Source of the DNA: CAYYNP01 sp964472545
GTDB lineage: Bacteria > Planctomycetota > Planctomycetia > Pirellulales > Thermoguttaceae
Length of the DNA stretch: 21,855 nt
Assembly: GCA_964472545.1 (NCBI GenBank)
Contig: CAYYNP010000169.1
Span: 1 to 21,855, forward strand
Direction of reading: 5' to 3'
A program made the translations under genes and the position numbers. The notes beneath the pieces were generated by a model. It made no database searches. It was not told the DNA's origin and saw nothing but the letters and a program-made list of their open reading frames with translations. Shown here one piece after another: positions 1-7,607 of the stretch (position 1 is the first letter of the stretch; each line of letters opens with the position of its first letter).

Positions 1-54
1 GCGCGGCGGTTTGGCCCCCCCCCCACCCCATTGCAGGAACCAGGTTGCGTGCCC

Positions 55-2163
55 ATGTCGATTCTAATCCCCGAGCAAGAACTTCCGCAGGAGCTCACCG
101 CCGAGCAATCGGTCGAGTCGGCGTACGCGGCCGAGTTGGCGCAAGTGGCCCTCGACTTGCAGCGAGGTCTGCCGGTGCTGGTCGAATGCGACAAGGACCT
201 CGGGCCGTTCGTCTTCGCCAACATTCGCGACCGCCTGAAGCCGGCCGAACTCCGCTGCCTCTACCTCGACGGCCGGCCGCGAGACGGCGAGGCGGAGTGC
301 CCCGGCGGGTTCGTCGGCGCGATGCTTAGCCAGTTGCGCGAGGCCGTGCGCGGGGCCGTCGAGCGGCGCGTGGTCGTGTTGCCTCATCTGGACCTGATGA
401 CCACCAGCCAAGGCGGCCTCACGGCAGAAGCCCGCGAGGTGATCCCCCTGCTTTACGAGAACCCGGAACTGGTGTGGCTGGGGTTCAAGGCCCCGTCGTT
501 TCCCTTGCCGCCGGTGATCGAAAACCTCTTCCCGCATCGCTACAGCCTGCTGGGCATCCCCCGGCCCAGACTGCGGCACCTGGTCACACGCAAGGAAGCC
601 CGCAAGTTTGGGCAGGAGTTTAATCCCTGGGCGCTCTACAAGTACGTGTCGGGCATGAACGCGGTCCGGTTGCGGAAGTTGCTCTCGTCGCTCGAAGGGC
701 AAGACTATCCGCCGGAGCCGCGCCACGCGTATCGCCAGATCCGCCAGGCCACCACCGGCGGACAGTTGGACGTGCCGCAGGTCGACCTCGAACACGAGAT
801 CGGCGGCTACAAGAAGGTCAAAGCCCGGCTGCGGGCCGAGATCCTCGACGTGCTGCAACTGAAAGACCGCAAGACCGAACCCGACGAAATCCGAAAGCTC
901 GAAGGCCTGATCCCCAAGGGCATGATCTTCTGGGGACCGCCGGGCACCGGCAAGACGCTTTTCGCCAAGGCGATGGCCACGGCGATCGGTGCGGCCATCA
1001 CGATCGTTTCCGGGCCGGAACTCAAGAGCCGCTGGGTGGGCGAGAGCGAAGAGAACTTGCGGCAGATCTTCCATCGTGCCCGGCAGTCGGCGCCGGCGAT
1101 CATCGTCTTCGACGAACTCGACTCCTTCGCCGCCGCCCGCGGCACCTACCAGGGCTCGGGCGTGGAACACTCGATGGTCAACCAACTTCTGACCGAGATG
1201 GACGGCTTCCATACCGAGGAATTGGTGTTCGTGGTCGGCACGACCAACTTCGTCGACATCCTCGACCCGGCCTTGCTGCGTCCCGGCCGCTTCGAGTTCA
1301 TGCTGCATATTCCGTATCCCGAACGCGATGACCGCGAGGCGATCTTCGAGATCTACGACGACAAGCTCGACCTGCAGATGACCGACGAGGCCCGGCAATA
1401 CGCCGTCCGCCGCACGGGCGACTATGTCGAAGGGGCGGCCATTGGCACCCGCTACAGTGGCGACCACGTCAATGCGCTTTGCCGCACACTGGCCAGAATC
1501 CGCCTGCGCGAAGGCCTCGAACGGCCCACCGAACCGGCCGACGTCGAACGGGCGCTGACCGAATGGGTCGACCGGCCCAAGATGACGCCGCACGAAGAGC
1601 GCGTGGTGGCCACGCACGAATCGGGACACGTGATCTGCGCCCTGTTCTGCAAACACGCCACTCCGATCGAGCGGGTTTCGATCCAGGGCGACACGGCCGG
1701 GGCGCTGGGGTTCGTCCGCTACCAAGACCCGGCCCATCGCTACGTGGTCACCGAAGGCGAACTGCTCGACGACCTGTGTGTCTTGTTGGGAGGACGCGAG
1801 GCGGAACGGCTGCTGCTGGACGACGTCTCGATCGGGGCCGCCGGCGACCTGGAGCGGGCCACGGCGATCGCCCGGGCGCTGGTCGAGGAATTCGGGCTCG
1901 GCGGCGACCGGGTCGGCATCGGCCAATGCCCCACGATCCAGCGCGAGCCAACCCCACAGCGGCAGTATTCGGCCGCGCAGCTCGAAGCCATCGACGGCCG
2001 CGTACGGTCGATTCTCGAGGAAGCCCGCCGCCGGGCCTCGGAGATTCTGCATGCGAACCGCTCGCTGATCGAGACGTTGCGCGACGTGTTGCTGGAGAAG
2101 AAGGTGATCGACGCGAAGACGTTGCATGCGGTGGTGCCGAGCCAGGGCGAGGGAGCGGACTGA
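55..2163 (+). CDS. FtsH-like AAA+ zinc metalloprotease with extra N-terminal degenerate AAA domain, no membrane helices
   Basis: ATP-driven protease of 702 aa related to FtsH (AAA+ plus peptidase M41). The active AAA+ module has Walker A GPPGTGKT at 294-301, Walker B ending in D353-E354 and an SRH segment (DPALLRPGRFE). The protease module has HESGH at 521-525 and a likely third zinc ligand, D598 in GDLERAT. Unlike classical FtsH there is no N-terminal transmembrane segment. Instead, residues about 39-235 look like a second, degenerate AAA domain, with a P-loop position lacking GxxGK(S/T) at 42-54 and a Walker B-like strand at 104-115. A cytosolic complex is therefore expected. I chose ATG 55 over the in-frame TTG at 31 because MSIL is a natural start; neither has a strong Shine-Dalgarno sequence. 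It is the first gene of a six-gene operon and ends 1 nt before the next start codon. The family call is firm; the role in a ternary FtsH/MoxR/vWA system is inferred. Confidence 0.9.
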   Translation: MSILIPEQELPQELTAEQSVESAYAAELAQVALDLQRGLPVLVECDKDLGPFVFANIRDRLKPAELRCLYLDGRPRDGEAECPGGFVGAMLSQLREAVRGAVERRVVVLPHLDLMTTSQGGLTAEAREVIPLLYENPELVWLGFKAPSFPLPPVIENLFPHRYSLLGIPRPRLRHLVTRKEARKFGQEFNPWALYKYVSGMNAVRLRKLLSSLEGQDYPPEPRHAYRQIRQATTGGQLDVPQVDLEHEIGGYKKVKARLRAEILDVLQLKDRKTEPDEIRKLEGLIPKGMIFWGPPGTGKTLFAKAMATAIGAAITIVSGPELKSRWVGESEENLRQIFHRARQSAPAIIVFDELDSFAAARGTYQGSGVEHSMVNQLLTEMDGFHTEELVFVVGTTNFVDILDPALLRPGRFEFMLHIPYPERDDREAIFEIYDDKLDLQMTDEARQYAVRRTGDYVEGAAIGTRYSGDHVNALCRTLARIRLREGLERPTEPADVERALTEWVDRPKMTPHEERVVATHESGHVICALFCKHATPIERVSIQGDTAGALGFVRYQDPAHRYVVTEGELLDDLCVLLGGREAERLLLDDVSIGAAGDLERATAIARALVEEFGLGGDRVGIGQCPTIQREPTPQRQYSAAQLEAIDGRVRSILEEARRRASEILHANRSLIETLRDVLLEKKVIDAKTLHAVVPSQGEGAD

Positions 2164-2164
2164 G

Positions 2165-2842
2165 ATGGCGTTGGCAACCCACGACCGCTACGGCTTCGCC
2201 ATCGACGTCCTCGACGGCGCCAAGAACTCCAACAAGATCCTCGCCGACTTGCTGGAAGAGGCCGGCGAACGTGGCGCGGCGCAGTGGGCCCGCAGCCGTA
2301 AGGGCAAGCGGCAGAAGCGGCTGCATTTCGTGTTGTCGATCCTGCCGGTCAAGACGGCGCTGGCGTTGGGGTGCGACTTCGCCGACCACGTGGCCCGGGG
2401 CGATCTGACGCCGGACGGGCAGGAGGCGATCGACACGATCCGGGCCTGGGCTAACGGCGGGGCCACCACGGCCGATTCGCGGGCGGCGCTGCGGGCGCTT
2501 TCCGCATCGGTCGGCAGCCGCTATGCTGAAATAGGACATTGGGCCGTGGCCTGCGTCGAGTCGCTGAAGCTGGCCGCGGAGATTGCTTCCCGGCCGGCGG
2601 GCAGCGGACGGCCGTCGGATGCGAAGGAATCCAAACGACGCGCCGAGGACGTGAATATCGAAGTCCGCCGGCTGGCCCGGTTCGCCCAGTTCGCGGCCAC
2701 GCCGGAACGCCCGCGGGAAAGAACCTGGGGGTGGTCCTTGCCGAGAGAGAGTCGGGCGAAGCGCGACCCGAGCGAACTGAAATGGCAAATCGAACGCACC
2801 CGGCAGGTGCTTTTGGAACTGCTCGAAGCCGCATCGCAATAG
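2165..2842 (+). CDS. Uncharacterised helical protein of the FtsH/MoxR operon
   Basis: 225-aa soluble, mostly alpha-helical protein with no signal peptide or membrane segment and no catalytic motif that I recognise. The first 130 residues read as helices rich in Ala, Leu and Arg (for example LADLLEEAGERGAAQWARSR). A low-complexity, charged stretch lies near residues 145-160, and the protein ends in an amphipathic helix, QIERTRQVLLELLEAASQ. The start ATG lies 1 nt after the FtsH-like stop and is preceded by GGGAG at 2151-2155, so translation is probably coupled. An in-frame ATG at 2126 would overlap the protease gene and is less likely. Position implies an adaptor or accessory subunit of the FtsH-like protease; it may be one of the lineage-specific 'X' domains of FtsH ternary systems. 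That assignment is inference, and I do not recognise the family from sequence alone. Confidence 0.8.
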   Translation: MALATHDRYGFAIDVLDGAKNSNKILADLLEEAGERGAAQWARSRKGKRQKRLHFVLSILPVKTALALGCDFADHVARGDLTPDGQEAIDTIRAWANGGATTADSRAALRALSASVGSRYAEIGHWAVACVESLKLAAEIASRPAGSGRPSDAKESKRRAEDVNIEVRRLARFAQFAATPERPRERTWGWSLPRESRAKRDPSELKWQIERTRQVLLELLEAASQ

Positions 2843-2867
2843 GGAGTTGGCAGAGAGGATTTGACCC

Positions 2868-3137
2868 ATGGCCGAAATGACGATCCAGTTGGTGTGCGAT
2901 CCGGAGACCGGGAAGAAAGACATCGTCGTCACGCTGCGCAGCGACGAGGACGCCCTGCCGCACGAGCACGAGCAACAGCATCGCGCGTTGGTCGACAAGC
3001 TGATCGAAGGTGGCATGCTCAAGGCCGGCGAGGTGGGCAAGATCGTCGTCGAGCGTGAAACCGCGGCCGAAGAACCCGCCGCCGAGGCCGCCAAGGCGCA
3101 ACAGGAAGAGCGGCAATCGCAATCGCTGGGTGAATAG
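2868..3137 (+). CDS. Small operon-encoded protein, possible compact beta-beta-alpha-beta fold with charged tail
   Basis: 89-aa protein with a good Shine-Dalgarno (GAGAGGA, 2853-2859) 8 nt before the ATG. Residues about 4-25 look like a beta hairpin with a DPETGKKD turn. Residues 30-50 look like one amphipathic helix (HEHEQQHRALVDKLIEG), followed by a strand, GKIVVERE. The last 25 residues are Ala/Glu/Gln-rich and probably disordered. A short two-strand, one-helix, one-strand unit could be a ubiquitin-like or RNA/protein-binding mini-domain, but no signature proves this. It lies 25 nt after the helical protein and 12 nt before the 1124-aa gene. A conserved small subunit, or a tag or regulator of the FtsH-like protease, would fit. 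There is no Cys pair and no signal peptide. Confidence 0.8.
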   Translation: MAEMTIQLVCDPETGKKDIVVTLRSDEDALPHEHEQQHRALVDKLIEGGMLKAGEVGKIVVERETAAEEPAAEAAKAQQEERQSQSLGE

Positions 3138-3149
3138 ACGCAGGCAGCC

Positions 3150-6100
3150 ATGGTCTTCCGCTTTCCCAACGTCGACGTGCTAAAGCTGGCCATCACCTCG
3201 GGAGTGGTCCCGGAGGATCTCAGCGGCGCGCCGGCCCGGGCGGCGCGGGAAGATGCGGCGATCTGGGTCGAACCGGCCGGAAGGGTCTCGCGCGCGGTGC
3301 GGGCGGCGTTGCGCCGCTTGGGAGTCACGGCGCACCGCAGCGCCGGCCGGCCTCTGGACCAAGCGGTCGGCTCGTGGCTGCAGTTCTTTGCGGCGGTCCG
3401 CGATCCCAGCCCCCGCGATCCCAGCCCCTGCAAGCCGGACGACCGCACCGAGGTATTCTTCGAACTCTACCGTCCCGAGCAACTCGCGGAACTCGCCGGC
3501 GAGGCCCTGCGGCTGGGCAACGATCGGTTGAGTTTCCGTTCGATCGGCGACGGCCACAGCGAGCGGACGTTGCTGCGGATCGTCGGCCCGCCCTATTACA
3601 CGCTGTTGCGCGCGCTGGATCGCGACGGGCACGACGCCCCGCAGTCGGCGCCGCGCGCGTTTGTCGAGCATGCCCCGCGCGTTTGGATTCAACTCGGCTA
3701 CCGCCATCCGTTCTCCGACCGCATGCATCCTCCGGCCGGGCAACTGCTGCTGATCCGCCCGCCGTGCGACTGGAGCTTCGTGGAGGAGGCGCCGCTGCGC
3801 GACGTCTACGAGATTCTCGATTTCCAGCTTCCCCGTGGGCGTCTTGGCTGGGACGAGACGGAACTCGACGGACGGATCACCGTACCGCTGCGGTTGGCGC
3901 CCGGGCGGGCCGACGCGGCGGAACTCTGGGTGCTGCGTGAGGGCGGCGTCGATCAACTCGACCAACTCGTCAGTTCGGCCGACGACGGCCTGCTCGCGCG
4001 ATTGGCATTTGCGGTGGGCGAGCACGAGGGCCAGACGTCGATCGTGGTGCGCGTGCGGCCGTCGAAGGAGCCGCCGCCGGTGCTCGTGTTGGATGGTGTG
4101 GCGTTTCGCGCGTACTTGAAGCTGCCGAACCTGTTCCTGCCCTGCAACGCCCGGCTGCATCCCCCGCTTCGACGCGACGCCGTGGCCCGATTGCTGGTGG
4201 ACGACAACAGCCGAATCACGTGGCTCTACCCGGAGGCAGAAGGCCGCTTCACGTCCGAGAGTCTGCCGGACGCGGCCTTTCGTCCGTTGTCCGATTGGGT
4301 CGAGTACGTCATCGATAGCAACCAGCAGACGCTCTCCGCGTGGGTCCAGGCCCACGAGTTCGACTTCGAGTCGTTCGTTTGCGAGACCGAGCCGCGGCGT
4401 GCGCCGAAGAGCCCACGGCGAGGGAAGCCCGAGCGCCCGGAGAAGTCGCGTGCGGAAGCCGATCGTGCACAAGCCGCTGCGTCGACAGAGGCGGCGGCCG
4501 ATGCACTTCAGGAAGACGCTGGTGAGCCGTCCTCGACCGACGCGAAGCCAGGCGATCGGCCGGCGGAGGCCGACGCGGAACCGGACCGGCAACACCAGCA
4601 GCTTCGGGCGTTGGAAGAGCAGTTTCTCGAACTCGATTCGCCCTTGGACGCCGAGGATCGAACGGCCCTGTGGCGTTCGATGGCCCACAAGAACGCCGAC
4701 TTGGGACATCGCCGCGATGCAACCATATGCTTCGCCAACGGCTCCTGGGAAGAGGCTCCGCCAGAGGGCTTGCTCACCGACTGGCTGGCGAGCGAATTGC
4801 GAGGTGAAGGGGCGGAGGCGGAGCTTTCGGGGGAGGCCCTCGACCGGCTGCTTCAGGATGGGGACGCTGCCCCCGGCGGGCCCGACGTCTTGGCGGCGTA
4901 TCTGATTTGGGCCGCCCGGTCAGAGCCGTTTCCCGAAGCGTGCGTCGAACGCGTGGGTAAGCTGGCCCACGGCCTGCAACGGCGCGAGCGTTCGCTGCCG
5001 GTTCGCACGGCCTGGCTCGCCTGGCTGGCGCTGGGGAGGCTCTCCGGCGGCGACGTGCTGGCGTTGGCCCACGCGAGGGACCGGGTGCTGGGGCGGCTCT
5101 ACCGTTACGGCGTGCAGCCGGAACTCGACGTGCCGAGCTTCCTCCGCTCCGCCGGCCTCGCCGACGGCGGCCGCGTGCGCGTGGTCCGCGAGGAACTGGG
5201 CAGCATTCACGATCGCGTGCGCAAATGGGTCTATGAACCGCCCGCCCAGCCCAATCCGCGCACCGGCGACTACGTCGACCTGATCTTCGCCTTCGCCTTG
5301 GCCCGCTTGGGCGAGGCGATGCAATGCCGGGAACTCATGCAGCAAGCGCGCGAGGGGCTCACCAAGAAACGGGATACCGTCCACCGCTGGTTCCTTGAGG
5401 CCTTCGAGTATCGGATTCAGCAAACGCTCGACGGCACGGCCGATCACGAACGGCTCGATCCGTCGCTGCTGGAGCGTCTGGAGCAGATGGAGCGTTTCGA
5501 CCGCTACAAGGTCGACCGGCTGCGCCAGCATTCGCGGATTCTCGAGCCGCACGAGAAGATCGACCCGTATCGGAAATGGCGGCGCTATTCGGACGACCTG
5601 AACGAAGCGCTTTCCACGTTGTCCGACGTCGCCGACGGCGAGGAGTTGAAGCGCCGGATCGGGGCGTTGCTTACCCGCGCGGCCGTCGACGGCGGCGGCA
5701 CGGCCCGCGAGGCGTGGGTCCTGGCCACGGCGTTGGAGTTGGCCCCGCGGCTGGGCGAGTCGTTCGCCGTGGGGCTGCTGGAGCGCGTACCCCCATTGCT
5801 CGACCGCAGCAGCGACGCGGCCGATCAGCAACGCGTGTTGGAGAAAGGGCTCTTCGTGGCCGGCCACTTCAACCAGACCCGCTACGTCAACGCGTTCGTG
5901 CGCCGCATCTACGAGGTGCTACAGCGTCAGGATCTGACCCGCGCCGGCGACGCCCTGGAATCGCTCTTGACGGAGTGTTATCGCGGGCTGCGCAAGCTGG
6001 GCATGCGCGACGAGATCGCCCGTCTGCTGCGAGGCATTGCGGAACTCGTGCGCGGCCGGCAGGAGGGCGGGTCACTGAACCTGCTGCTGTTGGTGGCTTC

Positions 6101-6524
6101 CGGTTGGTTCTACTTCGGCGAGGACAAATCGGCCGGCGGCGTGCTCGAGGAGGCCCGCGAGGTGCTGTTTGGCAGCGATCTGAAGCCGGTCGAGCAGACG
6201 AAACTCGCCTGCGCCTACGTCGGCACATTGGGCCATGCCCCGATCGAGACAGCCCTGCCGCGATTGGAGGAGATGTTCTCTTTTCGGAAGACGTCGCAAA
6301 ACAAGCCCGTACGCCGGCTGGCGCGAATCCAGGACTCGTTCACCACCACCAGCCACTTCTCACTCTCGCAGTTGGACGTTACCGAGGCGGTGGTTTTCGC
6401 GCTGGTGGGCGACGTCTCCGGCGGAGATTCCCAGAGCCGCCGCTGGCTGGATGAAGACGAGTTCCTCATTCGCCGCCGCATCCACGCCGACGTCAACACG
6501 GCGATGAATCAGACGGGATTCTAG
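3150..6524 (+). CDS. Large multidomain protein of the FtsH/MoxR/vWA operon, unknown function
   Basis: 1124-aa protein in three parts. Residues 1 to about 413 form an alpha/beta region with hydrophobic strands (for example GQLLLIRPP, PPVLVLDGVAF). Residues about 414-480 are a Pro/Arg/Lys- then Ala/Glu/Asp-rich linker, probably disordered. Residues about 481-1124 are almost wholly helical and resemble a solenoid (TPR-like spacing, no clean consensus), for example LIFAFALARLGEAMQCRELMQQAREGL. No nuclease, protease or NTPase motif was recognised. The ATG follows AGG at 3142-3144 with 5-nt spacing. A perfect 15-bp tandem duplication near residues 84-93 encodes RDPSPRDPSP. By position it is the largest variable component between the protease and MoxR, so it may be the sensor, scaffold or client-recognition subunit. 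It is not a beta-propeller of the kind found in other MoxR/vWA systems. Function is inferred only. Confidence 0.85.
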   Translation: MVFRFPNVDVLKLAITSGVVPEDLSGAPARAAREDAAIWVEPAGRVSRAVRAALRRLGVTAHRSAGRPLDQAVGSWLQFFAAVRDPSPRDPSPCKPDDRTEVFFELYRPEQLAELAGEALRLGNDRLSFRSIGDGHSERTLLRIVGPPYYTLLRALDRDGHDAPQSAPRAFVEHAPRVWIQLGYRHPFSDRMHPPAGQLLLIRPPCDWSFVEEAPLRDVYEILDFQLPRGRLGWDETELDGRITVPLRLAPGRADAAELWVLREGGVDQLDQLVSSADDGLLARLAFAVGEHEGQTSIVVRVRPSKEPPPVLVLDGVAFRAYLKLPNLFLPCNARLHPPLRRDAVARLLVDDNSRITWLYPEAEGRFTSESLPDAAFRPLSDWVEYVIDSNQQTLSAWVQAHEFDFESFVCETEPRRAPKSPRRGKPERPEKSRAEADRAQAAASTEAAADALQEDAGEPSSTDAKPGDRPAEADAEPDRQHQQLRALEEQFLELDSPLDAEDRTALWRSMAHKNADLGHRRDATICFANGSWEEAPPEGLLTDWLASELRGEGAEAELSGEALDRLLQDGDAAPGGPDVLAAYLIWAARSEPFPEACVERVGKLAHGLQRRERSLPVRTAWLAWLALGRLSGGDVLALAHARDRVLGRLYRYGVQPELDVPSFLRSAGLADGGRVRVVREELGSIHDRVRKWVYEPPAQPNPRTGDYVDLIFAFALARLGEAMQCRELMQQAREGLTKKRDTVHRWFLEAFEYRIQQTLDGTADHERLDPSLLERLEQMERFDRYKVDRLRQHSRILEPHEKIDPYRKWRRYSDDLNEALSTLSDVADGEELKRRIGALLTRAAVDGGGTAREAWVLATALELAPRLGESFAVGLLERVPPLLDRSSDAADQQRVLEKGLFVAGHFNQTRYVNAFVRRIYEVLQRQDLTRAGDALESLLTECYRGLRKLGMRDEIARLLRGIAELVRGRQEGGSLNLLLLVASGWFYFGEDKSAGGVLEEAREVLFGSDLKPVEQTKLACAYVGTLGHAPIETALPRLEEMFSFRKTSQNKPVRRLARIQDSFTTTSHFSLSQLDVTEAVVFALVGDVSGGDSQSRRWLDEDEFLIRRRIHADVNTAMNQTGF
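3399..3428 (+). repeat. Perfect 15-bp tandem duplication inside the 1124-aa gene
   Basis: Two identical 15-bp units (3399-3413 and 3414-3428, CGCGATCCCAGCCCC) keep the frame and encode RDPSP twice. Consistent with recent replication slippage. Confidence 0.9.
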
Positions 6525-6544
6525 CAACCCCAGGATTCTAACAA
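6516..6544 (+). repeat. Imperfect 12-bp direct repeat around the stop codon of the 1124-aa gene
   Basis: GGATTCTAGCAA (6516-6527) and GGATTCTAACAA (6533-6544) match at 11 of 12 positions. The first copy carries the TAG stop. Probably a small local duplication in the gap before the MoxR gene. Confidence 0.7.
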
Positions 6545-6561
6545 ACGCAGAGCCCAAGCCC

Positions 6562-7599
6562 ATGACGACCGCCACGCCCACCGCCGCCACAGCCGACGAG
6601 TGGCCCTTCGAAGAACTCCAAGCCGAGTCGGAAGACCTGCGGACGCGGCTGAACCGATTCCGCACCTCCCTGGGGAGATTCCTGGTAGACAAGCAGGAAT
6701 TGATGGACCTGATGGTGGTGGCCGCGGTGGGCCAAGAGCCGCTGTTGTTGGTGGGCCCGCCCGGCACGGCCAAGAGCGACCTGGTGCTGAAGTTCAAAGA
6801 CGCCCTGGGGCTGGACGATGAGGACTACTTCGAGTACATGCTCACCCGGTTCACCGAGCCGTCGGAGATCATCGGGCCGATCGACATCAACCAACTCCGC
6901 GACGGCCGCTACATCCGCCGCGAGCAAGGCAAGCTCCCCACGGCAAAACTCGCCTTCCTCGACGAGATCTTCAAATCGAACTCGGCGATCCTCAACATCC
7001 TCTTGACGGTGATCAACGAGCGGAAGTTCTACCAGGACGGGATGCCGCAACCGGTGAATTTGCAGATCCTCTTCGCTGCCACCAACGAAGTGCCCGAACA
7101 CGGCGAGTTGGCGGCCTTGAAGGACCGCTTCGCCCTGAAGGCCGAGAGCCTCTCGGTGCAGGACGACCACTTCGAGGCGCTCATCGACACGGGCCTGCAG
7201 GCGGAGGTCCATCGCAGCCTTGGGCAGAAGCCTTGGGTAGAAGGACACTGCACGCTGACCGATCTGGTCAAGGCCAACCGATACTTGACCTACCTGTTCG
7301 GCTCGCGGGGTAACGCCGCCGGCGCCGCCGACGAACAGAACGACCGGCAGCGGTTCTTCCCCGCCGACGTCTTTCGCGAGTTCCAGCGGCTCACGAAGAC
7401 GCTGGTTCGCGAGGACCGCATCTTCATCAGCGACCGGAAGCTGGTGAAGCTCTACAAGTTGTTTCGCGTGCGTGCGTGGCTCTTCAGCGGGGGGACGGTC
7501 AGCCGAGACGACCTGCGGCTGTTGACCTATCTGGGCGAAACGCCCGAGGAGATGGCCTTGTTGCGCGAAAAAGTGCCATTGTTGCTGGGCGAGCAGTAG
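6562..7599 (+). CDS. MoxR-family AAA+ ATPase
   Basis: 345-aa AAA+ ATPase of the MoxR group, chaperone-like enzymes that usually act with von Willebrand factor A proteins to remodel or activate partners. Visible motifs are Walker A GPPGTAKS (65-72), Walker B LAFLDE (130-135), sensor 1 FAATNE (171-176) and a probable arginine finger in LKDRF (R189). The helix insert typical of MoxR proteins (EPSEIIGPIDINQLRDGRY) lies between Walker A and B. All residues needed for ATP binding and hydrolysis appear intact. No membrane segment is present. It sits 37 nt after the 1124-aa gene and 8 nt before the vWA-like gene, the usual MoxR-then-vWA order. The gene symbol moxR is not assigned because the subfamily is unresolved. 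Confidence 0.92.
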   Translation: MTTATPTAATADEWPFEELQAESEDLRTRLNRFRTSLGRFLVDKQELMDLMVVAAVGQEPLLLVGPPGTAKSDLVLKFKDALGLDDEDYFEYMLTRFTEPSEIIGPIDINQLRDGRYIRREQGKLPTAKLAFLDEIFKSNSAILNILLTVINERKFYQDGMPQPVNLQILFAATNEVPEHGELAALKDRFALKAESLSVQDDHFEALIDTGLQAEVHRSLGQKPWVEGHCTLTDLVKANRYLTYLFGSRGNAAGAADEQNDRQRFFPADVFREFQRLTKTLVREDRIFISDRKLVKLYKLFRVRAWLFSGGTVSRDDLRLLTYLGETPEEMALLREKVPLLLGEQ

Positions 7600-7607
7600 G
7601 GGACACT

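Noticed and set aside
15..29. C-rich run at the left edge as a regulatory element
   Set aside because: Ten C, one A and four C at the window edge; could be a simple-sequence tract or a sequencing artefact, with no context to interpret it.
31..54. TTG start at 31 for the FtsH-like protein
   Set aside because: Adds only eight residues without a proper ribosome binding site; ATG 55 is a better start.
64..2127. 687-codon open frame on the minus strand across the FtsH-like gene
   Set aside because: It is the antisense of a gene with intact AAA and HExxH motifs. The translation is Arg/Gln/His/Val-rich with no domain pattern, as expected in GC-rich DNA.
1748..3448. 566-codon minus-strand open frame
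   Set aside because: Spans four well-supported plus-strand genes and is low-complexity Ser/Arg/Ala-rich, so an antisense shadow.
3180..4709. 509-codon minus-strand open frame
   Set aside because: Antisense to the 1124-aa gene, with no motif, no ribosome binding site and Arg-rich composition.
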